This document shows, one piece after another, positions 37,198-44,700 of a DNA stretch of 64,000 nt. Under the pieces are notes generated by a model. That model ran no database searches. It had not been told where the DNA came from and saw only the letters and a program-made list of their open reading frames with translations. A program made the translations under genes and the position numbers. The stretch comes from an uncultured Paracoccaceae bacterium (GTDB lineage: Bacteria; Pseudomonadota; Alphaproteobacteria; Rhodobacterales; Rhodobacteraceae). The stretch spans positions 59,775 to 123,774 of the forward strand of contig CANLDN010000012.1 of NCBI GenBank assembly GCA_947489445.1, in the 5' to 3' direction. Position 1 is the first letter of the stretch; each line of letters opens with the position of its first letter.

Positions 37198-37932
37198 ATG
37201 GGCCGTCAAGTAGCACTTGAAAGCCCCAATCAGCGCGAGGGCGCGGACACGCAGGTCAATTGCATCTCAGGCAATTGTTGCCACCCGTCAACTTGGCCTG
37301 CCAAATGGGACATGGATTGCATCCGCTGTATCTATTGCCCCGACGATGCCGCAATACTCGCACGCGCAAGCCAGATCAGAGTTGAATCGTATAGCGCTAT
37401 CATTTTCACTGACTACCTGTTCACGGGTGGAATGTGGACCACGATTGAGGTTTCGGCAGGCGGTTTTGAAGATGAAGGCCTGATCGTTATGGATGCAGAT
37501 GCTGATTGCCACTTTGCGGCGCTGACATTGTACCACGAAGTGCGACACGCCATGCAACCGGCGGGAATGACAACCTATGACGCAGAGGTGGACGCCTACA
37601 CATCCGCCGAACGGTGGGCCATCCAGAAAGGGTTGAACGATTCGTTGGGTTTGCGCATGACGGACGAGTTTGGCAACGAAATCCCCAGTGAAAGGGCTAT
37701 CCATGACACTGTAATGAGGTACTATTTCAATACTGCCCCAGACGCGGGTACACCACCAACCGAGGTGGTTCGTTGGCTGAACGTTGAAACAAACGAGACG
37801 CAGTGGCAAAATGTGCGGACCGGCGCGTTGGAATGGCGGCCCTCGCAAGAAGGGGACTACATGCAAACCAATGACGTCAGCCTGACGGGGCCGGGCGTGA
37901 TTGACTCCAGCGAATTCAGCTGCAGTGGATAG
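37198..37932 (+). CDS. HExxH metallopeptidase-like protein, candidate effector
   Basis: 244 residues, not a named family. The N-terminus (about residues 20-50) has seven cysteines, including CISGNCC and CIRCIYC, suggesting a metal or disulfide cluster. A zincin motif LYHEVRHAMQ places His113, Glu114 and His117 for catalysis, with Glu130 in YDAEVDAYTSAE as the likely third ligand (gluzincin-like spacing). There is no signal peptide, which fits secretion by a contractile system rather than Sec. As the third gene after a DUF4123 adaptor it is the best candidate for the delivered enzyme; the target could be protein or peptidoglycan peptide. Confidence 0.6.
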   Translation: MGRQVALESPNQREGADTQVNCISGNCCHPSTWPAKWDMDCIRCIYCPDDAAILARASQIRVESYSAIIFTDYLFTGGMWTTIEVSAGGFEDEGLIVMDADADCHFAALTLYHEVRHAMQPAGMTTYDAEVDAYTSAERWAIQKGLNDSLGLRMTDEFGNEIPSERAIHDTVMRYYFNTAPDAGTPPTEVVRWLNVETNETQWQNVRTGALEWRPSQEGDYMQTNDVSLTGPGVIDSSEFSCSG

Positions 37933-37943
37933 GAGATATTCCG

Positions 37944-38351
37944 TTGGAATACTACACCCCTCCCCCGATCCAAATCGAAATTCAAGTGGAGCAAGAAGTG
38001 TCACAAACCTACACTGTAAACTGCAACAACGTGCCGCTTGAGGTCGCAGCCAGTCAGGTCCAGGATATGGCCTCGGCTCTGCACACCTTTCTCAGCAACC
38101 CCGACAACATCGCAGGCCAGCCCGAGGGGTTTCATCCCTACCTCCAGCCGCCGCCGCCTCTGTCAATTCCAGAGGGCGCGCACGGAGTGTTCAACGGATT
38201 ATGGGGCTTGACCTGCAGGCCCGGTCCCAGCTTTAGCTGGACCCAGCGACCAACGGCGGAACACATGTTGTCAGCAAGTCTTGGCTGGGATGAAGATGCC
38301 GAACGGTGGTTTGTTCGTGGCGTGCGTCTGAGCAACCTTAGAAGACCCTGA
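37944..38351 (+). CDS. Small protein at end of cassette, possible immunity or structural partner
   Basis: 135 residues starting at TTG 37944, 12 bases after the metallopeptidase-like gene and preceded by AGGAGAT. The sequence starts with a Pro/Ile/Glu-rich stretch (YYTPPPIQIEIQVEQEV) and has a proline-rich mid-section (YLQPPPPLS). No signal peptide or membrane helix. I do not recognise a family. The position after a predicted toxin-like enzyme would suit an immunity protein, but lack of an export signal fits this only if the enzyme acts in the cytoplasm. Confidence 0.55.
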   Translation: MEYYTPPPIQIEIQVEQEVSQTYTVNCNNVPLEVAASQVQDMASALHTFLSNPDNIAGQPEGFHPYLQPPPPLSIPEGAHGVFNGLWGLTCRPGPSFSWTQRPTAEHMLSASLGWDEDAERWFVRGVRLSNLRRP

Positions 38352-38576
38352 CACGCGGCGACACGCCCAAGCCAGCATTCGGTGCGCGTTGAACACAGAA
38401 CCGGTCCGGGCTCTTCGGGTTTGTTGTGCTCTCGGAACATCATGCAAAAGGCCAAATCTATTGCTTCTTGATTGCAATGCAGACATCGACCACCTCTGCT
38501 ATCCTCATAGAGTTCAAAATCGGTCATATGCGCGCTCATGAGGGCAGCTATCATTGCTAAAATACGGCCATATCTG

Positions 38577-38864
38577 CTGCCCCCAAGGTTCCTCCTGCGC
38601 AACCTGCACCAAGACGGCCCCTGCGGCCACGGCACGGGCAAGAGCAGCGGGTACATCATCGGTCTCCAACGCGATCTCAAACACCGGGGCGTCAGGGCGC
38701 GCCTTGGCCGGATCCTTGCCCAGCTGGCGCATCAAAGCCCGCGACGAAAACGCGAGCTTCGTCTCCCCCGTCGCCAACTCACCATAATCCTGGCCTTCAT
38801 GCAGAAAGGCGCGTGCCATACCAAAGGCGCGCTCATAAAAAATCAAGCAAGGCAGGGACGTCTT
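38577..38864 (-). pseudogene. Truncated, frameshifted VOC gene copy
   Basis: A 288-bp partial copy of the VOC gene at 35119-35514. It lacks the first dozen codons and the C-terminal quarter, and an extra A in a run near its 5' end shifts the frame. Within the shared part only about five residues differ, mostly conservative, so the divergence seems to have accumulated while the gene was still under selection, i.e. this is probably an allele from another strain rather than a fresh duplication. Confidence 0.85.
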
Positions 38865-38888
38865 GAAACAGCGCGACAGCGCGCAATC

Positions 38889-39911
38889 TTATGCCGCCTT
38901 GATCAATCCACCATCGCTATTGCGATACCAAACATCGCCAGTTGCAGATGACAAATGCACACCGCCAATCCACGTATCGATCCCATGTGAGGTCACGAGG
39001 TTCCGGCGTCCTGCAAGACAGTCCTGACCAAATGATGTGATCCGCGCCTCTGCCTTGCGCAGGGTTTTGCGTGGACCACGCAGTTCAATGGCAGGTTCTG
39101 CCAAATCGGATGCTGCAAGCTGGGCCAGACGCCACGATAGGATAACGTCACCAATCGCCCATTCCGTACCATCACCCATCATCGCATTGCCCGACACACG
39201 CTGTGCCCTTGTCCAATCGGTCGGGCAAGCCTCCAGAAGACGGCGTTCCATCGCGCCAAGCCCTGTTTCAGGGTCAGGATACAACGAAACCAAGGCCTCA
39301 AACGCACGGATCAGATAGGGAAGCTCCGGGATATCTATGCCCCGAGAGGCAAGTTCAAACAGCGGTTCTGGCGTGCGGTGCGTGACGACAGACCAAAGCC
39401 GTTGCAGTTCAAGAAGGAGTGACGGGGTCAGCGTCACAGGTTCGGGACGGATCGCCAGATCATCGACCGAATTATAACCTAAAGACTGCCGCTGCCCGTC
39501 ACACTTGTACTGCAATACGGACACGCGCCTTTCCGAAAAATCTGCCGCAGACAGGTACATCGAAAGTGCGAGCAAAAAAAGCTGCTCCCTTGGCACGCCG
39601 CTCGTCCAAAGCGTGATCTCGGATGCCTCATCCATCAAGGCTGGCAATGATTGTTTTCTCCTCGGATCAACCAAGCCTGGCGCAGCGCGATTTTTGGACG
39701 GGGAAAACAATGCGCTTGACCATGCATTACGCCGCCAGTGCTTGTAGCGCTTGCGAAACAACTGCTCCGGGTTTGCTGTCGGAGTTAGCGGACCAAACGT
39801 AAGGTCTTCATGCCCGCAAAACAGGACCGTATCGACCCATTTCTCGCGCTTGCCAAGCATACGAACCGTTCCACCCGATGACGGGTCAGGCGTGATAACA
39901 AGACGGGTCAT
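38889..39911 (-). CDS. DUF1835/DUF3658-like protein
   Basis: 340 residues from ATG 39911 (AAAGGAT upstream). I do not recognise it firmly. The later part, with GLGAMERRLLEACPTDWTRA followed by GDVILSWRLAQLAA and a terminal ELRGPRK segment, resembles the DUF3658 tail of DUF1835 proteins, whose function is unknown. The N-terminal stretch has TVLFCGHEDLTFGPL, similar to the DUF1835 start. It is cytoplasmic and a single transcription unit. Its 3' end lies 24 bases from the VOC pseudogene, so the cassette junction is immediately downstream. Confidence 0.45.
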   Translation of the reverse strand: MTRLVITPDPSSGGTVRMLGKREKWVDTVLFCGHEDLTFGPLTPTANPEQLFRKRYKHWRRNAWSSALFSPSKNRAAPGLVDPRRKQSLPALMDEASEITLWTSGVPREQLFLLALSMYLSAADFSERRVSVLQYKCDGQRQSLGYNSVDDLAIRPEPVTLTPSLLLELQRLWSVVTHRTPEPLFELASRGIDIPELPYLIRAFEALVSLYPDPETGLGAMERRLLEACPTDWTRAQRVSGNAMMGDGTEWAIGDVILSWRLAQLAASDLAEPAIELRGPRKTLRKAEARITSFGQDCLAGRRNLVTSHGIDTWIGGVHLSSATGDVWYRNSDGGLIKAA

Positions 39912-39939
39912 AATCTGATCCTTTGACTTTGCGACAGCT

Positions 39940-40035
39940 GCGTTAATCAAATCCAACCGTACGTCGCATTAATCCTACCAGAAACGCATCATCATGCGCA
40001 TGGTTTGCACATGGTTTCTGCATAGGTTCTGCATG
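39940..40035 (+). repeat. Dispersed 95-bp repeat with 11-bp units, copy A
   Basis: Homologous to 57261-57355. The right 44 bases (39992-40035) are identical to copy B except for one base and consist of four 11-bp units of the form GCGCATGGTTT, GCACATGGTTT, CTGCATAGGTT, CTGCATGG. The left half holds two TTAA boxes. It is just upstream of the minus-strand gene starting at 39911. Confidence 0.85.
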
Positions 40036-40124
40036 GCCGCTTTGCCCGATATTCAAAAGGATTAACGCCCTTTCGCGTAAGTGGCGCCACATACGCAAAA
40101 AACGCCGTGCGCCACGTTAACCTG

Positions 40125-40898
40125 TCAACGCAGTTTCGGCGGTTTGTCCGGGTCCATGCCGGGCGCGCCGGGGGCCTGAGGCGCCACGGGTTCTGGCAGA
40201 TCAAACCGCAATCCGACCTTCGCCAGATGGGCCGCCAACGGGTCCGACGCCCGCACAAACAGCACATCCATCACGCCCGCTTCGATCCCTGAAAACGTCA
40301 ACGCCTCGCTGGCCGCCCCGGCCAATGCCTGCTCCGCGCCGGGTGCAGCATCTACAAAAGCAAGCACATGGCCCTGCGCGCCGTCATCATACGTCGCGGC
40401 GGCCAGATAGGCGAAGCGCGCCATGCCCGCCGCAATCGCCAGTTTGCGGTCCAGCCCGGTTACCACCGCCTCTGGCACATTGGGCGCAGAGACTTCGGAC
40501 AATCGCGCCTCTGTCTCGTCAGGCGTATTGCCCAGCGTGGCGACCAGCCAATCCACCGCCTCTGCCGGGATCAGCATCGCAGAGGGGGCCACATCAAGGT
40601 TCAGCGCCAGCCCAATCCCTTGGCCCGCCAGCATCTGGACCAACGCGCGCCCCGGCAAACCCGCATAGGGGGCCGCGCGACCGACGAATTGCGACAACCG
40701 CTCCTCGCGATCAAAAACGAGGGTAAAGCGTTGATCTTCAATCTCAAAAAGCTCTGGCGTGATCTGATCATCCACAGCTTCCGCACCCAAAAGCATGAAC
40801 ATTTCCGTATCCGCCAACCGCTCATAAAACCGCAGACGCGCCGCATCATCTTCGGGTGCCGCTTCCATCGCAGCATGGGCTTGATCAAGGTCGGTCAT
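40125..40898 (-). CDS. SseB-family protein
   Basis: 257 residues. Two SseB-like halves: the first with FYERLADTEMFMLLGAEA and VFDREERLSQFVG, the second with ARFAYLAAATYDDGAQGHVL. A proline-rich tail ends the protein. SseB proteins are cytoplasmic and of unknown biochemical role; in enterobacteria the name comes from serine-sensitivity enhancement. It is about 70 bases downstream of the glycosylase-like gene on the same strand and probably co-transcribed. Confidence 0.8.
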   Translation of the reverse strand: MTDLDQAHAAMEAAPEDDAARLRFYERLADTEMFMLLGAEAVDDQITPELFEIEDQRFTLVFDREERLSQFVGRAAPYAGLPGRALVQMLAGQGIGLALNLDVAPSAMLIPAEAVDWLVATLGNTPDETEARLSEVSAPNVPEAVVTGLDRKLAIAAGMARFAYLAAATYDDGAQGHVLAFVDAAPGAEQALAGAASEALTFSGIEAGVMDVLFVRASDPLAAHLAKVGLRFDLPEPVAPQAPGAPGMDPDKPPKLR

Positions 40899-40970
40899 CG
40901 CAAAACATCTTTCACAGCTATGACCATCCGGTATTGTGCCGGCACCGCTGAGGCAAGCAAAACACGCACA

Positions 40971-41555
40971 TCAGGGGCCCAATAACCCGGCCACTTCGCA
41001 CCGAATACGCGGCACAACATCCGCTTCAAACCAGTCATTTTTCTTGAGCCATCTGTTATTGCGGGGACTGGGATGCGGCAACACAAAGACACCGTTTTCG
41101 CCATTCGCAGAACGCCTGACAGCTTCGGTCACCGGCAGCCCCCGCAGATCAGGCCGATGCCACGCAATCGCATAACGGCCCAGCACCAATGTCAATGCAA
41201 CATGCGCCAGCGCCCGCATGACAGGCTGCCGCCAAGCAGTCGCGCATTCGGGTCTGGGCGGCTTGTCCCCACCTGAACCCGAACCGGGAAAACACAGCCC
41301 CATCGGAAAAATACCGATCCTCTTGTCGCCATAAAATGTCGGGCGATCCACGCCCAGCCACGCCCTCAGGCGATCGCCGGACGGATCATCAAAGGGGCGG
41401 TTTTTCGCATGTGTCAGCCGACCGGGGGCCTGTCCGACGATCAGAATTCTGGCGCGCTCATCCAACTGAAATATCGGGTTCGGGCCTAGCTCCAATCCGT
41501 CGCAAAGCGTACAAACCCGCATCTTTGCTTTCAACGTCTGAAGATCCTCTGGCAC
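40971..41555 (-). CDS. Uracil-DNA glycosylase superfamily protein
   Basis: 194 residues, one UDG-fold domain. Motif A is VGQAPGRLTHAKNRPFDDP and motif B HPSPRNNRWLKKN, as in family 4/5-like and UdgX-like members. Two cysteines (CTLC) lie near the N-terminus, but the full four-cysteine iron-sulfur set of family 4 is not evident. It probably removes uracil or related bases from DNA, though activity of this subgroup is often untested. It starts divergently from the giant gene at 41729. Confidence 0.8.
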   Translation of the reverse strand: MPEDLQTLKAKMRVCTLCDGLELGPNPIFQLDERARILIVGQAPGRLTHAKNRPFDDPSGDRLRAWLGVDRPTFYGDKRIGIFPMGLCFPGSGSGGDKPPRPECATAWRQPVMRALAHVALTLVLGRYAIAWHRPDLRGLPVTEAVRRSANGENGVFVLPHPSPRNNRWLKKNDWFEADVVPRIRCEVAGLLGP

Positions 41556-41617
41556 GTCGTTTTCTCGCTTGTGGTTGCGTCAGTCAGATAAACCAGTCCG
41601 GGCCGCCAAGCTCGGTA

Positions 41618-41651
41618 CTACGTAGGGAAACAGGCATCATACCCCTAGGGG
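41618..41651 (+). promoter_or_regulatory. Two palindromes in promoter region of giant gene
   Basis: CTACGTAG (41618-41625) and CCCCTAGGGG (41642-41651), both perfect, with centres 25 bases apart, in the 173-base gap between the divergent glycosylase-like gene and the giant gene. They look like binding sites for a dimeric regulator; such short perfect palindromes fit LuxR/NarL-type helix-turn-helix proteins, but the factor is unknown. Confidence 0.45.
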
Positions 41652-41728
41652 AACCGGCAAGCCCCGCCATACCCAGAATCTACCCATACACCTTTGTAAA
41701 GATGTGTGAAATCAGCGGGGCATGAACC

Positions 41729-44700
41729 ATGGCAAATATCGGATCCAACCCAAACAACAATCTTGGCACGGACCTGAATGCACCGCCGAGTTCCGCTCAA
41801 TTCAATGCATTACTGGCAAACAACCCCATGTTGCTGGCCCGGGCCGGACCGGCGGTGGAAACCCTCATACAGCAAATCCCGCAAGCCGTTTCGCGACAGG
41901 GGAACACGCTTCGGATCGTTTACGAGTCCGGTCAGGTCGTCTCCTACCCCATCGCGACCGGTGGGGCGGCGACAACCGCCAGCGGGCAAGTTCTAAGCGC
42001 GGCACAGGCAGGACAGGCACTCCGTTCCGCATCCGCAGCACCCGGGTTTGCGTCAACTTTGGCCAGACTTGGGACCGTTGCGCGTAATTCGATCCTGACC
42101 ACAATCGCCACAGAATTGCTGTTCCCGCAAAACACCACAGCACCAGATTACAACTACACACAATCACAAGTCGATGAGCAGTTGGGCGTGCTTCAGGGGA
42201 TGCAGGCCAGCGACACCACAGGTTCGCTGGTTATCGTTGAAACCCAAAGTTCCAACGGCCCCGATCTGATGACAACGCATACGCTGCAGAACAAACATAC
42301 CGGTGTCCCCATCGCAAGCGTGGACCAGCGCGGTGGGCTCCAAGTCAATCCACACCTGCAGGATGATCTGTCCTTCACGCCTTGGAATGGCGACAGAAGC
42401 AGCATCCCGCTGAATGCCAATACGACCAATGGCGCACCGGGTTCCATTGTCCCGCTCGAAGATCTTGCAATCACACCGCCTGCAGCACCGACCGTGGTGC
42501 AACCGACAACAACTGCCCCGACATATGATCCAACCGAGGATTTCAACACGCTGCAAACCACGATCCAGGCAGCTGCAACGGGCAACAACGGTGGGTTCAC
42601 CGTTGAGCAGGTGCAGGGTGCCGCAGAGCGGGCGTTGGGAGCCGGTGTAATTACACAAGCAGAAGCGCAGCAGGCTTTGGACCTGCGGATGACCGTTGAC
42701 GCCAATAGCAGGTTGGGCGCTTTGGCGAACCAATTCAGCGCGAACACGACCCCAGGCAGCGCCACTTTCGCCGCTAACCCCAATGAAGTCGCAGATCTGG
42801 TGAACACCTATTCCTATCTCGCGGATGCTTATCAGGGCACACCAGAAGGCACGTATTACTCCGATGCTTTGGCGCAAGCCATCCAACTGGCGCAGATCGC
42901 TGATGCACGCGACGTTGTTTCGGGTTTTGTGGGTAACCCGGCCAGCCAAAGCTATGATGCTGTCAACAATGCCCTCTATCTGCTGCGGCAAAGGGATCCC
43001 GGTCACAATACCAATGACGGGCTTGATGGGGTGTTGGATGACATCCAGCAAACGAACCGTAATCGCCGCACGGAAACGGGCGGGGTCGATACAATCCCCG
43101 ATCCGTGGGATGAACCCATTACAACGCCAAGCCCGACCCCTTCACCACAACCGGACCCGGGCGAAGGCCAGCCGCTGTTGCCACCGGCAACGCCGCCCAA
43201 CCAACCGCTGCTGCCAGCAGGACCAGACCACCCAACGGCCCCCAACCCGACCCCGGATAACCCTTGGGGGGTGCCGGGAACCACGCAGGGGGATCAGGCC
43301 CCGATCAGCGCGCCACCTGGCAACCCCGCAGAGGACCCATGGACCGACCCAACACCCCAAACAGGCGGTGGTGAAAGCGGTGGTGTTACGCCGCCCAACC
43401 TGCCGCCCACCGGCGGTGGCGGGGGCAATGCTGGTAATGGTGATGATAATTCGAGTGATCCGCCCGAATCCAATCAAAATTGGGCGCAGCGCCTACAGAA
43501 CTTCTGGCAACAAACAACAGGAAGTTTTGCGCAGCGCAGTCAACAATTTCAAACAGTTGTCGGTCAAACGATCAAGACGGTTGGTTCCGGCTTGGCTGCC
43601 GCAAATGCCGCGGGTGGGGTTGGCGCAGCGGCATTTTACACCGGTTTGCGTGAAAACCGTACCACTAATGCTGTCGATGCTGACAATGCGGCCGAGGAAC
43701 TACAAAACCTGCAAGCTGATCCAGATGCCTATATTCAGGAAAATTACACCAACGAGATAAATGTACCCGGCGCGGGCATCGCTATTGGCGACCATCTTTA
43801 CAACATGTCCGGGCATCTGTTGGAGGTGACGAATGGGGATGGGTCGGTATACCATTTCCGGCGTGTTCCCGAAGATATGTTCAACGCGCTCCAAGCCAAT
43901 CAGGAAGCGCGCGGGCTGGTTTCCAATTCCGTATTCGTACCAGAGGTTGTGACGCTTGAGGGTGGTGAAGAAGCCGCCGTCTGGGTGGAAATACGGCCGC
44001 CTGCCCGCGCCGAAGGGGCGCGGAACGTCGACGTCTCTCTGAACCGCGATGAAAACCGCACCAATGGCGGTTTTGGGATACGCCCCGAGATACGCATTGG
44101 TCCACAAGAGGGCCAACAGGCCGTTCTTGGAGGTGAGTTGAATGTAGGGCGCTATCAATCCGGCGGAAACAGCACAAGGCTACGAGTTGGCTTTCCGTCC
44201 GCGTCAGGGAACAATCTGGGTATTGGCATACGGCAACAGGAAACCCGCTCAACATTGAAAGTAGGCTTGGGTGGAGGGACACTGCGGTTCAACGAGTCGC
44301 GCGTGCGTGACCTGAGCGACCCGGATTCTTTCCTGAATGGATCCAGTCTCGTTGTTGCAAATGGCCGGGCATACTTGGATTTTGGTGATCGCAGCCGCGT
44401 GCGTTTGGACGGAAGTCTGACGGATGGGGTCTTGCCACAGGACCCATTTGGCCGTACGCGCTTAACTGGTTTCGCAGAATTGGGCCTTGGTGCCGATTTT
44501 GTGAAATATGTGTGGGGCGATGGTCAATACGTGAGCGCCAACGGCTATCTTGAAGCTCAGGCATACTTACCGGACGCCCGGCTGCAGGCAGGAACCGCAG
44601 GCTCCTCAGCTGGTGTGCGGCAAGCTCCTGGCTTCGTCGATCCTTCCAAGCTGTTCGAAATTGACCCCGCTCTTCAACTTTCGACCAACTTGGATGCTAT

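Noticed and set aside
38138..38527. Minus-strand frame with a CxxC motif (RCLHCNQEA) opposite the last cassette gene
   Set aside because: It overlaps the better supported 37944 gene by more than 200 bases and lacks a clear ribosome site. The part from 38352 to 38527 remains unexplained.
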